From assembly GCF_003367395.1 (NCBI RefSeq), contig NZ_CP031417.1, forward strand, positions 5,233,501-5,297,500: 64,000 nt of DNA, written 5' to 3'. This DNA comes from Pseudolabrys taiwanensis (GTDB lineage Bacteria; Pseudomonadota; Alphaproteobacteria; Rhizobiales; Xanthobacteraceae). A program made the position numbers and the translations under genes. Below, piece by piece: positions 18,328 through 27,287 of this stretch. How positions within the stretch are numbered: position 1 is the first letter of the stretch; every line of letters starts with the position of its first letter. The notes beneath the pieces are model-generated. The model was not told the origin of the DNA and searched no databases. It saw only the letters and a program-made list of their open reading frames with translations.

Positions 18328-19923
18328 ATGGCTAACGGCAGAATCAGGAACGAGGCGGTAGCCGATACGGAACCCGCGGCGCCCCGCGGGAATATCGCCG
18401 AATGGTCCGTTTCCGAGCTCTCGGCAGCGCTCAAGCGCACGGTCGAGGACGCCTACGGCTATGTGCGCGTGCGCGGTGAGGTGTCCGGCTTCCGCGGTGC
18501 CTCACCTTCGGGGCACTGCTATTTCCGCCTCAAGGACGACAAGGCGGTCCTGGAAGGGGTCATCTGGAAAGGCGTCTACGGCCGCATGCGGGTGAAGCCC
18601 GAGGAGGGCCTCGACGTCATCGCCACCGGCCGGCTGACCACGTTCCCCGGTTCGTCCAAGTATCAGATCGTCATCGACAGTCTCGAGCCCGCCGGCATCG
18701 GCGCGCTGATGAAGTTGCTCGAGGAGCGCAAGAAGAAGCTCGCCGCCGAGGGGTTGTTCGATGAGGCGCGCAAGCAACTGTTGCCGTTCCTCCCCGAAGT
18801 GATCGGCGTTGTGACGTCGCCGACCGGTGCCGTCATCCGCGACATTCTGCACCGGCTGGCCGACCGCTTTCCGCGGCGGGTGCTGGTGTGGCCGGTCCGC
18901 GTGCAGGGCGAGACCAGCGCCGCTGAAGTTGCCAACGCCATCCAGGGTTTCAACGATCTGCCTGAGGGCGGCCCGTTGCCACGACCCGATCTCATCATCG
19001 TCGCGCGCGGCGGCGGTTCGCTGGAGGACCTGTGGTCGTTCAACGAAGAGATCGTCGTGCGCGCGGCGGCGGGCAGCATGATCCCGCTGATCTCGGCCGT
19101 GGGCCACGAAACCGACATCACGCTCATCGACTTCGCCTCCGATAAGCGCGCGCCGACGCCGACCGCCGCCGCGGAGATGGCGGTGCCGGTGCGCGGCGAA
19201 CTGCTGGCGCGCATCAGCAAGCTGATGGACCGCAAGCTCGCCTGCTGGCAGCGCGGTCTCGAGCAGCGCCGCAAGGAACTGACGCTGCTCACGCGAGCGC
19301 TGCCGAAGGACATCCTGGCGCAGCCGCGTCAGCAGCTCGACAGCCTCGCGGAGCGTCTGCCGCGCGCGCTGCGTGCCAATGCGCAGCTCCATCACACGCA
19401 ATATTCGCGTGTCGCCTCGCGTCTGGCGCCGCAGCTCCTGCGCAACACGGTGGAGCGCCGGCGCGAGCGCTATGAGAACTTGAACCGTCGGCTGCGCACC
19501 AGCGTCGTCGCCAATGCGCAGGCGCATCAGGCGCGGATCGCGCGCTCCCGCGACCGCGTCAGCGCCTGCGGCAATGCGGCGGGGCGCGCGATGCGCACGC
19601 TGCTGGCGCAGCGCATGGCGCGCGTGGAGCGCGCCGAGCGCTTGCTCGCGGCGTTCTCCTATCGCGAAGTGCTCAAGCGCGGCTTCGCGCTGGTGCGCGA
19701 CGGCGACGGGCATCCGTTGCACAGCGCGTCCGCCGTTGCGCGCGGCGCGCGGCTGGAGATCGAGTTCGCCGACGGCCGTATCAATGCCGTGGCGGGTGGC
19801 GAGGCCAAACCCGCCTCGCCACCCGCGCCCGATGCGGCAAAGCCCAAGATGAAACCGACGGCCAAGCCGCGCACGCGCGGTGATGACGAGAGCTCAGGCG
19901 GCCAGGGCAGTTTGTTCGGGTGA
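18328..19923 (+). CDS. xseA: Exodeoxyribonuclease VII large subunit
   Basis: Catalytic subunit of the single-strand exonuclease ExoVII. The 531-residue product has an N-terminal OB fold ([36 protein letters not shown]), then the nuclease domain with [33 protein letters not shown] and [18 protein letters not shown] long coiled-coil region rich in Arg/Gln (about 290-430) follows, then a short Pro/Lys-rich tail. xseB is not in the window. Start and length are typical. Confidence 0.95.
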   Translation: MANGRIRNEAVADTEPAAPRGNIAEWSVSELSAALKRTVEDAYGYVRVRGEVSGFRGASPSGHCYFRLKDDKAVLEGVIWKGVYGRMRVKPEEGLDVIATGRLTTFPGSSKYQIVIDSLEPAGIGALMKLLEERKKKLAAEGLFDEARKQLLPFLPEVIGVVTSPTGAVIRDILHRLADRFPRRVLVWPVRVQGETSAAEVANAIQGFNDLPEGGPLPRPDLIIVARGGGSLEDLWSFNEEIVVRAAAGSMIPLISAVGHETDITLIDFASDKRAPTPTAAAEMAVPVRGELLARISKLMDRKLACWQRGLEQRRKELTLLTRALPKDILAQPRQQLDSLAERLPRALRANAQLHHTQYSRVASRLAPQLLRNTVERRRERYENLNRRLRTSVVANAQAHQARIARSRDRVSACGNAAGRAMRTLLAQRMARVERAERLLAAFSYREVLKRGFALVRDGDGHPLHSASAVARGARLEIEFADGRINAVAGGEAKPASPPAPDAAKPKMKPTAKPRTRGDDESSGGQGSLFG

Positions 19924-19933
19924 ACTCTTCTCT

Positions 19934-20047
19934 TCTATCTCCCCCTGAGGGGGAGGCCGCCGACCGAAGGTCGGCGGGTGGGGGTCCAGCGGTTACTGTA
20001 ATTGACCCCCTCCCTGACCCTCCCCCTTTCAGGGGGAGGGAACGAGA
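19934..20047. repeat. GC-rich mirrored repeat after xseA
   Basis: Two similar hairpins face each other between the convergent xseA and TonB receptor genes: CTCCCCC-TGA-GGGGGAG near xseA and CCCTCCCCCTTTCAGGGGGAGGG near the receptor. A third stem, GCCGACC-GAA-GGTCGGC, lies between them. The outer flanks also mirror each other (CTCTTCTATCTC against GAACGAGAG). It is likely a mobile palindromic repeat that also serves as a two-way terminator. Confidence 0.65.
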
Positions 20048-20056
20048 GGCCGAGCC

Positions 20057-22240
20057 TCAGTACTTCACCGTTGCGAACACCCGCACGCCCGCGCCCGGCA
20101 TCAGCACTTCGTCCTTGTTGTAGGCCGCGCTGTTGCGGATGTCCTGATTGAGCAGATTGGTGCCGTTGATGCCGACGGTGACTTCGCTCAGCTCGTCGAG
20201 CGCCGGCTTGTCGCGCTTCCACGTGTAGCTCACCTCGGCGCGCAGATCCTCGTAGCCGGGCGTCGTCGTCTCCATCGCCGCGACGTTGTTCTGCGCGAAG
20301 GCATGCAGCAACTTCACCCGCGCGAACCAGTTGGCGTCGCGCCAGTACACGCCGCCTCCGAGGCGCACCGGCGGAATACGCGGCACATTGCTGCCGTCGG
20401 AGAAGGTGGCGCGCACGACGTCGAACTGGTTCTCGATGCCGAACACGCCGCTACCGAGCGGCGCGATATCCCACTGGCTCTGGAACTCGGCGCCGCGGAA
20501 TAAGGCGTCCGCCTGCGAGTAGATCGCTTCGTTGAGCTCGCCCGCGCCGGCGCCGCAAACGCCGGCGTCGTCGCAGGTATTGCCCGTCAGCCGGCGATAG
20601 ATGAAGCCCTTGAACTTCGTCACGTAAGCCGTCGCCTCGAAGCGGAACGGGCCCTTGGCGCGGCGCAGGCCGACTTCCAGCGATTGTGCCGCCTCGATGC
20701 CGAGGTTGGGATTGCCCTTGTCGAAGGTGACGGTGGCATCGTGGCCGCCGCCGGAGAACAATTCGGCCGGCTTTGGCGCGCGCTCGACATATTGCGCGGT
20801 GATGCTGCCGACGAGATCGAGCGGCAGGTCCTGGATCAGGCCGATGCTGGCGCTCTTTGGCGTGTAGCGCGGCGAAACGGCGGTCGATGCGATCAAGCCG
20901 CCGGCGTCGAACTCGCGGCCGATGCCCGACAGATTGACCTGTTCGACGCGGCCGGCGATCTGCGCCTTGGTGCTCTGCGAGAATTTGAATTCGTTGAACA
21001 TGTAGCCGGCGATGCGGCTGTTGTTGTTCGGGTCCCACAGGCCGATGCCGTCGGGGCTCGGCGCGTCGAGCTTCTGATAGCCGCCCTGGATGCCGATGGC
21101 CGTGGTCAGTGCCGCAAAGCGCAGGTTGAACGGCGCCAGCTGCGCTTCGATGCGGCCTTCCTGCTCCTTGTTGGTGAAGGTCTGCCGCACGCCGTCGCTG
21201 GTGAGATCGCTCTGATCGGCGAGGCCCAGTTCATTGTGCTTGTAATCGGTGAAGCCGCCCCAGAAGCGCAGCGCATCGATCGCCTCGGTCGGCGCGCGCC
21301 ATTCGCCCTTGGTGAGCACCTTGGTCTGCCGCGCGTCGATGCGGGTGTTGTTGCTTTCCGGTTCCGCGCCGGGGATGTGATAGGTCGCGCTGTTCTGGAT
21401 GACGGCGAGACCGAGATAGCCTTCGTTGAAGATGTAGCTGCCGCCGACCGAGCCGCCTCTCGAGAGGCTCGCGGAGCTGGGCTGACGGCCGTTGAAGGCG
21501 CCCGGTTGTGTCGCATTGGGCAGATCGGCCGCGTCGGGCGTCGTGAGATATGGATAATGCGGCACGCGATAGTCTTGCGTCGTGCGCCCGAAAGCATCGG
21601 CATGGACTGCGAAGTTGCCGGCGCCGGCGTCGAGCAATGTCGCGCCGTCATAACCTTTGTCGGCGCTCGACATGCCGCCGCGGAATTCGGCGCTGAAGCC
21701 GCGCCACGGGATCGTGGTCGGGATGCGATTGTTGAAGGTCTCGACCACACCGCCGATCGCCTGCGAACCGTAGCGCAACGTCGCCGGTCCGCGGATCACC
21801 TCGACGCGGTCGGCAGTGAGCGGGTCGACCGGCACGAAATGGTCTTCGCCCAGATCGGAGGCGCCGTTGGCGCCGATGCCGTTTTCTTGGATGCGCACGC
21901 GGTTGACGTCGAGGCCGCGAATGATCGGCCGCGACGATGCGCCCGGCGCGAAGCTTGAACCGGTGATGCCCGGCTTGTCGAACAGAAGATCGCCCAGCGT
22001 CGCCCCGCCGTTGCGGCGGAGCTGCTCGTTGGGGATCACGGTGACCGTTGCGAACTGGTCGGTGACGACGGGTAGCGTGCCTTGCAGCGTATCGCCGGGC
22101 GTGGCGGTTCCTGGCCGCTGGATGGGGCTGGGAGCGGAGACGACGACCTCGGGCAGGACGACGTCCTGTGCCTGCGCCGACATGGCGACGAGCACGAAGG
22201 GAGAGACGGCCGCGCACAGGCGGCTCAGGCGGACGGACAT
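20057..22240 (-). CDS. TonB-dependent outer-membrane receptor, ZnuD-like
   Basis: 727 residues. A signal peptide (MSVRLSRLCAAVSPFVLVAM, cleaved after AQA), a TonB-box-like segment, a plug domain (residues ~60-180, with RGLDVNRVRIQENGIGANG) and a 22-strand barrel ending in the aromatic VRVFATVKY follow in order. Features such as the FTDYKHNELG segment, and its place 67 bp behind a DUF2946 gene preceded by a Zur-box-like palindrome, point to zinc uptake of the ZnuD type; other metals or cobalamin cannot be excluded. The ATG with GCGAGG upstream is chosen over one seven codons earlier. Confidence 0.82.
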   Translation of the reverse strand: MSVRLSRLCAAVSPFVLVAMSAQAQDVVLPEVVVSAPSPIQRPGTATPGDTLQGTLPVVTDQFATVTVIPNEQLRRNGGATLGDLLFDKPGITGSSFAPGASSRPIIRGLDVNRVRIQENGIGANGASDLGEDHFVPVDPLTADRVEVIRGPATLRYGSQAIGGVVETFNNRIPTTIPWRGFSAEFRGGMSSADKGYDGATLLDAGAGNFAVHADAFGRTTQDYRVPHYPYLTTPDAADLPNATQPGAFNGRQPSSASLSRGGSVGGSYIFNEGYLGLAVIQNSATYHIPGAEPESNNTRIDARQTKVLTKGEWRAPTEAIDALRFWGGFTDYKHNELGLADQSDLTSDGVRQTFTNKEQEGRIEAQLAPFNLRFAALTTAIGIQGGYQKLDAPSPDGIGLWDPNNNSRIAGYMFNEFKFSQSTKAQIAGRVEQVNLSGIGREFDAGGLIASTAVSPRYTPKSASIGLIQDLPLDLVGSITAQYVERAPKPAELFSGGGHDATVTFDKGNPNLGIEAAQSLEVGLRRAKGPFRFEATAYVTKFKGFIYRRLTGNTCDDAGVCGAGAGELNEAIYSQADALFRGAEFQSQWDIAPLGSGVFGIENQFDVVRATFSDGSNVPRIPPVRLGGGVYWRDANWFARVKLLHAFAQNNVAAMETTTPGYEDLRAEVSYTWKRDKPALDELSEVTVGINGTNLLNQDIRNSAAYNKDEVLMPGAGVRVFATVKY

Positions 22241-22307
22241 ATGTTGACCTCGCAAAAGCATGACGGCCGCCGCCGTGGGTCACGGCAGCGGATGGGAGCA
22301 GGAGACG

Positions 22308-22664
22308 TCAGGCTTGCGGAGGACCGCGGGCGTCGAAGGCGGCGGCAAGGGCCGGGGGGCGGACGACCGGCGCCGCGTCCGGCGGGAGAGTGCCGGTCGA
22401 GACCGGCAGGACGAGCGTGGCCGGTGTCGGCACAGCCGAGGTGCCGGTCAGGTGCACCGCGGCGCAGATGTCGCAGGTCAGGTGGTCGGGATCGGATGGT
22501 CCGGCAGGCCCGAGGTCGCCTTGGCTCGTCTGGACAAGGCCGGGGTGAACGAGCCCGGCGAAGTCCTCGCTATGGACGTGGGCGAAGCTGGCGACGAGCT
22601 GCAGCGCCAGCGCGAACAGCGCCAGCCACCCTGTCAGTCTCCGCTTTGTTCGCGCCCGGCCCAT
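22308..22664 (-). CDS. DUF2946-type membrane-anchored metal-related protein
   Basis: 118 residues. A basic N-terminus and one hydrophobic segment (LTGWLALFALALQLVASFA) are followed by HVHSEDF, then DPDHLTCDICAAVHLTGT. The His/Asp/Cys-rich motif fits the DUF2946 family, which is often encoded next to metal-uptake or copper genes. It precedes the TonB receptor by 67 bp on the same strand, and a Zur-like palindrome lies 14 bases upstream of its start. A role in periplasmic zinc handling is my inference. Confidence 0.75.
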   Translation of the reverse strand: MGRARTKRRLTGWLALFALALQLVASFAHVHSEDFAGLVHPGLVQTSQGDLGPAGPSDPDHLTCDICAAVHLTGTSAVPTPATLVLPVSTGTLPPDAAPVVRPPALAAAFDARGPPQA

Positions 22665-22677
22665 CCCCAGCCTGTCC

Positions 22678-22700
22678 GAAATGTTATAATATTACATTCC
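22678..22700 (-). promoter_or_regulatory. Zur-box-like palindrome
   Basis: GAAATGTTATAATATTAC followed by ATTCC: a near-perfect AT-rich palindrome in a GC-rich genome. It closely matches the known proteobacterial Zur operator pattern (GAAATGTTATAATATxACxxTTC). It lies 14 bp before the DUF2946 start and would block transcription of the receptor operon when zinc is plentiful. The zur gene itself is not in this window. Confidence 0.75.
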
Positions 22701-22809
22701 CCATGACGGTACCGCTGTCAATGCCGGCTGCAGGGGCCGTGCATAAGTACCGCGGGTCTCAGGGTTTCGCTCGCGGCGGCGAGCGATTATCTTGACGGCG
22801 ACACTGTTG

Positions 22810-23043
22810 ATGGAGGCCGCATTGCTCAATCGCTACGACCGCTCGCCGCCGATGAACGGCGAGGCCGAGGTCAAATATCTCGACGGCGATTTTCGCGTGG
22901 TGCGGCCGGGCGCCTTCGTGCGTTGCGCGGTGACAGGCGCCGCCATCCCGCTCGAGGAGCTCAAGTACTGGAGTGTCGACCGGCAGGAGGCTTATGCCAC
23001 GCCGGAAGCCGCCCTGCAGCGCTTCAAGGAAACCGGCCTCTAG
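22810..23043 (+). CDS. DUF2093 family protein
   Basis: 77 residues. It keeps the core of this Rhizobiales-typical family: VKYLDGDFRVVRPGAFVRCAV (written here in part), a TGAAIPLEELKYWSVD segment and RQEAYATPEAAL. The two cysteine/threonine turns suggest a small zinc-ribbon-like or beta fold, but no function is known. A TTG six codons upstream is an alternative start. In related genomes this gene also sits beside lipid A genes, as here. Confidence 0.82.
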   Translation: MEAALLNRYDRSPPMNGEAEVKYLDGDFRVVRPGAFVRCAVTGAAIPLEELKYWSVDRQEAYATPEAALQRFKETGL

Positions 23044-23148
23044 GGTGCCCCTTGTCGCTCGGATGAGCCAGCGGGCCGGCGCCTAGCGCCGCCCGAAATC
23101 CGGGGCGGGAGTGCGAGGCAATCCCGCAATTCGCTGCGCGCACGCGGG

Positions 23149-24150
23149 CTAAGGATTTTCCAGCTTGTCGAACACGAGACGCCGCAACGTCTCGCTCTCG
23201 TCGATCGCGAGCTTCACCGGCAGCACATGCGCTGCGGCCGCCAGCGCCGCGAGCGCGGGTTCGCCCCGCATGCGCGCATGATCTTTCTCGGTGGTGAGCA
23301 AGGCGAGCCCTGCCTGTTCCGCATCCACGATCAATGCGGCGGCTTCCTCGGCGGTGAAGCGGTGATGATCGGGAAAGGCCCTTCGCGCGGCGATCGATAG
23401 TCCGAGGTCGTCTGCCGTGGCGAAGAATTTGTCCGGATTGCCGATGCCGGCAAAGGCGAGGACCTTGCGGGCTTTGAGATTGCCGATGGCGACCGCATCC
23501 GGCGTCAGCCGGCCGTGAAATACCGGGAGCTGACGCGCATCGGCCTCAGCAAGCCCCTCTTGCTCGCCGCTCCCGTTGCCAATCACCAGCAGCGCATCGA
23601 CGCGCGCAAGCTGCGCATCCAACGGTGCCCGCAATGGGCCGGCCGGAAACACGCGTGCATTGCCGACGCCACGGCGGCCGTCGATCACGGCCAGGGTAAA
23701 ATTTTTTGTAAGTGTGCCGTTCTGTAGACCGTCATCCATGACGATGACATCGGCGCCGTGCGCGCGCGCCATCGCCGCGCCGGCGACGCGGTCGCGCGCG
23801 ATGACCGTGGGGCCGATACGCGCGAGCAGCAAAGGTTCGTCGCCGACCTGCGCGGCCGCGTCGTTGTGCACATCGACCAGCTTCGGGCCGGCTTCGCTGC
23901 CGCCATAGCCGCGGCTCAGGAAAAACGGACGCCGGCCCGCGGCGTGCAGCATCTCGGCGAGGGCGATCGCCGTCGGCGTCTTGCCGGCGCCGCCAAGCGT
24001 GAAGTTGCCGACGCAGAGCACCGGCACACCGGCGCGCGCACCGGTGCGGTTCATGCGGGCGGCGGCGACGGCGCCGTAAGCGGCTCCCAGCGGCGCGAGC
24101 AGGGCCGATAAAAGCCCCGCCTTGCGCCACCAGAAGGCCGGCTCACGCAT
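23149..24150 (-). CDS. lpxK: Tetraacyldisaccharide 4'-kinase
   Basis: Inner-membrane kinase that phosphorylates the lipid A disaccharide at the 4' position. The 333-residue product has an N-terminal membrane helix (AGLLSALLAPLGAAYGAVAA), a P-loop-like VGNFTLGGAGKTPTAIAL, FFLSRGYGG, and IVMDDGLQNGTLTKNFTLAV with the catalytic aspartates. Its start overlaps the waaA stop by 8 bp, so the two lipid A/Kdo genes are translated together. Complete and typical. Confidence 0.95.
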   Translation of the reverse strand: MREPAFWWRKAGLLSALLAPLGAAYGAVAAARMNRTGARAGVPVLCVGNFTLGGAGKTPTAIALAEMLHAAGRRPFFLSRGYGGSEAGPKLVDVHNDAAAQVGDEPLLLARIGPTVIARDRVAGAAMARAHGADVIVMDDGLQNGTLTKNFTLAVIDGRRGVGNARVFPAGPLRAPLDAQLARVDALLVIGNGSGEQEGLAEADARQLPVFHGRLTPDAVAIGNLKARKVLAFAGIGNPDKFFATADDLGLSIAARRAFPDHHRFTAEEAAALIVDAEQAGLALLTTEKDHARMRGEPALAALAAAAHVLPVKLAIDESETLRRLVFDKLENP

Positions 24151-25447
24151 GGTCGGCCCGTTGTCGTAATTGAAGCTGCATCAAATAAGGATCGAGCGCT
24201 TGCAGCGTGCGGTCGAGGGCGCCGCTCAAGCCTTCGACGGTGCTCTTGCCGGCCTGGGCGATGCGGTCGCGGAGCGCCGGTTGGCCCAACATCGCGGCGA
24301 GGGCGGCCGTGAGCCGCTTGTCGTCGAGCACGACCTCGGCGCCGTGCGACTCGCCGAGCGCCGCATAGATCTCGGCGAAATTCCAGACATTGGGACCATG
24401 CACGATGGCGGCGCCGAGTTTGGCCGCCTCGATCGGATTCTGTCCGCCATGCGCGATGAGCGATCCGCCGATGAATACGACGGGCGCCAGCCGATAAAGG
24501 AGCCCCAGTTCGCCCAACGTGTCGGCGACGTAGATGTCGGTCGACCGCTTCGGCAACTCGCCTTGCGAGCGCATCACGCCATGCAGCCCAGCGCCCTTTA
24601 TGGCGTCGGCGATAGCGCGCCCGCGCTCGGGATGGCGCGGTGCGATGATGGTCAGGAGGCCGGGGAAGTTCGCGCGCAACCGGTGATGCGCGGCGATCAT
24701 GATCTCTTCCTCGCCGGCATGGGTCGAGGCGGCGGCCATCACCGGCCGCCGCCCGATCGCCATCTGCATATCCTTGAGCTTGTTGCTGTCGGCCGGCGGG
24801 GCCGGCACATCGAGCTTGAGATTACCGGTGGTGACGATGTTCGGTGCGCCGAGCTCGCCGAAACGCTCGGCATCGGCCGGCGTGCGTGCGAGGCATAGAT
24901 CGAAGCGTTGCAACAGATTGACAATCGCCGACGGCAGAGTGCTCCAGCGGTTGAATGAGTTTTCCGACAGGCGGCCATTGACCAGGATCATCGGCACGCC
25001 GCGGCGCGATGTCTCGATCACCATGTTCGGCCACAGATCGGATTCGACGAACAAAGCCAGGTCCGGCTGCCAGTGTTCCAGAAAGCGCCGCACATAGCGC
25101 GGGACGTCGAGCGGCACGAACTGATGCATCACGCCGCGCGGCAGACGCTGTTCGGCGAGTTCGCTCGAGGTGACGGTGCCGGTGGTCACCAGCATGTTCA
25201 CCTCGCGCCCATGGATACGCTCGATCAGCGGCAGCACGCTCGCGAGTTCGCCGACGCTGGCGCCGTGCAACCAGACCAGCGGCCCGGGCGGGCGCTGCAT
25301 GCGCGCTTCGCCGCGCCGCTCGCCGAACCGCAGGCGATGCTCCTTGCCCTTCTTCAGGCGCTGCGACAGGAGGACCGGCGCGAGCGGCGTCGCGGCAAGC
25401 GACACGGCGCGGTAAAGGCGCAATGCGAGCGGCAGCCTGTCGCTCAC
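24143..25447 (-). CDS. waaA: 3-deoxy-D-manno-octulosonic acid transferase
   Basis: Adds Kdo to lipid IVA at the inner membrane (GT30). The 434-residue product has an N-terminal anchor, LVWLHGASVGELASVLPLIE and LVTTGTVTSSELA, then the second Rossmann half with STHAGEEEIMIAAH, APRHPERG, VFIGGSLIAHGGQNPIEAAK and GPNVWNF. It lies in the order DUF4170-DUF374-waaA-lpxK on one strand, with a 4-bp overlap to the acyltransferase gene upstream. Whether it is mono- or bifunctional cannot be read from the sequence. Confidence 0.95.
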   Translation of the reverse strand: MSDRLPLALRLYRAVSLAATPLAPVLLSQRLKKGKEHRLRFGERRGEARMQRPPGPLVWLHGASVGELASVLPLIERIHGREVNMLVTTGTVTSSELAEQRLPRGVMHQFVPLDVPRYVRRFLEHWQPDLALFVESDLWPNMVIETSRRGVPMILVNGRLSENSFNRWSTLPSAIVNLLQRFDLCLARTPADAERFGELGAPNIVTTGNLKLDVPAPPADSNKLKDMQMAIGRRPVMAAASTHAGEEEIMIAAHHRLRANFPGLLTIIAPRHPERGRAIADAIKGAGLHGVMRSQGELPKRSTDIYVADTLGELGLLYRLAPVVFIGGSLIAHGGQNPIEAAKLGAAIVHGPNVWNFAEIYAALGESHGAEVVLDDKRLTAALAAMLGQPALRDRIAQAGKSTVEGLSGALDRTLQALDPYLMQLQLRQRADHA

Positions 25448-26151
25448 GATGCGGCGCTCCCCTTGCGGTCGACGATTTCGTAGGCGCGCGCGGTCACGCG
25501 ATTGAGTTCCTGTTCGACCTGCTGACGCGCGCTTTCAAGTGCCGCGTCGTCGGCATCGCGCGGGACGTAGATCGCTTGGCTCGCCACCATCGCCACCCGG
25601 CTGAACGGCAAATTGATCGCGGTACGATCCCAATTGTCTAGCTCTTTGCGGCGGCTCGATGCAATCGCCACGGCATAAATTGGGCGTCCGGAATGCTGCG
25701 CGAGTTTGACGATACCTAGCCCCGCGACGCGCGACACTTTCGGCACATCGGCGGTCATCGCGACATTGTAGCCCTGTCGCAGCGCCTCCAGCATCTCGGT
25801 GAAGGCTGAGACGCCGCCCTTGCGATAAAACTCGCCGTTATGCGCGCCCGAGCCGCGAATTGTTTCAATTCCAAGCTTGCGCGCGGCACGCGCATTGATC
25901 TCGCCGTCGCGGTGGCGCGAGATCAGCACCTTGGTGCGATGGTCCGCGTTCTTTTTCTTGATGAACGGCGCCATGAAATGCTGACCGTGCCACATGCCGA
26001 CAATGGCGGGAGTCTTGACCTCTTCGTAGATGGTCGGCGGCTCGAGGACGACGCGGCTCGTGTGCCAGACGAGCCGCAGATACCACGCGCCCAGCGTTCC
26101 CACGGTCTCCTGGAACGAGGACGAACCAACGATACGCTTGAGCAGCGTCAT
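25444..26151 (-). CDS. DUF374 lysophospholipid acyltransferase family protein
   Basis: 235 residues from the ATG giving MTLLKRIVGSSSF. It keeps the DUF374 pattern: PAIVGMWHGQHFMAPF, LISRHRDGEINARAARKLGI, RGSGAHNGEFYRKGGV and MTADVPKVSRVAGLGIVKLA. These match the H(x)D-like acyltransferase blocks of the LpxL/PlsC clan. Members sit in the lipid A cluster of Rhizobiales and probably transfer an acyl chain to lipid A or a lysolipid. The substrate is unproven. The stop overlaps the waaA start (ATGA). Confidence 0.88.
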   Translation of the reverse strand: MTLLKRIVGSSSFQETVGTLGAWYLRLVWHTSRVVLEPPTIYEEVKTPAIVGMWHGQHFMAPFIKKKNADHRTKVLISRHRDGEINARAARKLGIETIRGSGAHNGEFYRKGGVSAFTEMLEALRQGYNVAMTADVPKVSRVAGLGIVKLAQHSGRPIYAVAIASSRRKELDNWDRTAINLPFSRVAMVASQAIYVPRDADDAALESARQQVEQELNRVTARAYEIVDRKGSAAS

Positions 26152-26158
26152 CGGCCGT

Positions 26159-26413
26159 TCAGCTTGCGGCGCGGCTGGTGGCGTCCGGATCGAGCAGCCG
26201 GTGCAGGTGGACGATGAAATAGCGCATGTGCGCGTTGTCGACGGTCTGCTGCGCCTTGGCCTTCCAGGCGGCATGAGCGGTCGCGTAGTTCGGAAACACG
26301 CCGACGATGTCGACCTTTTCGAGGTCTTTGAACTCAGTGCCGCCGAGCTCGGTGAGCTCACCGCCCAGGACGAGATGCAACAGTTGCGGCTTGTGGTTTC
26401 CGGGTTCGGACAT
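26159..26413 (-). CDS. DUF4170 family protein
   Basis: 84 residues, almost all family core: QLLHLVLGGELTELGGTEF, then VDIVGVFPNYATAHAAWKAK and HMRYFIVHLHRLLDPD. No transmembrane segment or catalytic motif is seen. The gene is placed 7 bp before the DUF374 acyltransferase in the lipid A operon, an order kept in many Rhizobiales, which suggests an envelope-related role. The ATG giving MSEPGNHKP is chosen over an upstream one. Confidence 0.88.
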   Translation of the reverse strand: MSEPGNHKPQLLHLVLGGELTELGGTEFKDLEKVDIVGVFPNYATAHAAWKAKAQQTVDNAHMRYFIVHLHRLLDPDATSRAAS

Positions 26414-26483
26414 GGTCGACCTATTATAAGCTAGCCCCGGCAGCGAGGTGGACAGACGAGTAACCTTCGGTGACACCTGCAGC

Positions 26484-27287
26484 TTACGCGAACTCGGCTT
26501 CCCGGTCGCGTACCAGCTCGATCAGCGTGCCATGGCGGGCGGGACCAGCGGCGATCAGTGCTGCATGCACCACGTGCGGACGATTGTAGTGTAGCGCCTG
26601 ACCGGCGAAATCGGTCATCACGCCACCGGCTTCGTGCACCAAAAGATCGGCCGCCGCAAGGTCCCAATCGTGGCTTCCACCGGACGCGAAGGCGACGTCC
26701 AACTGCCCTTGCGCCACCCGCGTCAGGCGCAGCGCCAGCGAGTGCACCTTGGGTTGCGGCAGCACGGTCGGCGACAGGCTTTCCAGCCGGTCGAGATAGC
26801 GTTTGGGGCCGGCGAGGCGGGCGCCGGTGAGGGAGGACCCGTCCGGCGCGTGTATCGGCGCGCCGTTGAGCGTCGCGCCCTGGCCGCGCACCGCCAGAAA
26901 CATCTCTTCCGTAACCGGAGCATAAAGCGCGGCGACCGCCGGGCGGCCCTCCTCGACCAGCGCCACGGAGATCGTCCAATCGGTGCGGCCGGAAATGTAC
27001 GCGCGCGTGCCGTCGATTGGGTCGACGATCCACGCCAGCGACGCGCTGCGCGCGGCGAGGTCGTCTTCGGTTTCCTCGGAGAGCCAGCCGGCGCCGGGCG
27101 CGAGCGGCGGCAGCCGCTCCTGCAGGAGCGTGTTGACCGCGATATCGCCCTCGCTCACGGGCGAGTTGTCGTGGCCCTTGGTCCAGCGCTTGAACGGGCG
27201 CGACGCCGTAACGCGCGCGAGTTCGCCCGCCTCGCGCATGACGACGGCCAGTCGGTCGCGCAGCGCGAGGGCATCACTGGCCTGCAA
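26484..27287 (-). CDS. Inositol monophosphatase family protein (CysQ/3'(2'),5'-bisphosphate nucleotidase-like)
   Basis: 267-residue Li+-sensitive phosphatase fold. Motif A is WIVDPIDGTRAYISGR, where the DPIDGT aspartates bind the metal. Motif B is HDWDLAAADLLVHEAGG. The metal-site glutamate region SEETEDD also matches. The substrate could be inositol-1-phosphate or 3'-phosphoadenosine 5'-phosphate, and the sequence alone does not decide. It overlaps the pmbA stop by 14 bp. Confidence 0.88.
   Translation of the reverse strand: MQASDALALRDRLAVVMREAGELARVTASRPFKRWTKGHDNSPVSEGDIAVNTLLQERLPPLAPGAGWLSEETEDDLAARSASLAWIVDPIDGTRAYISGRTDWTISVALVEEGRPAVAALYAPVTEEMFLAVRGQGATLNGAPIHAPDGSSLTGARLAGPKRYLDRLESLSPTVLPQPKVHSLALRLTRVAQGQLDVAFASGGSHDWDLAAADLLVHEAGGVMTDFAGQALHYNRPHVVHAALIAAGPARHGTLIELVRDREAEFA

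Noticed and set aside
20684..21958. Long plus-strand frame antisense to the TonB receptor
   Set aside because: Composition typical of a shadow frame; the minus-strand receptor has plug and barrel motifs throughout.
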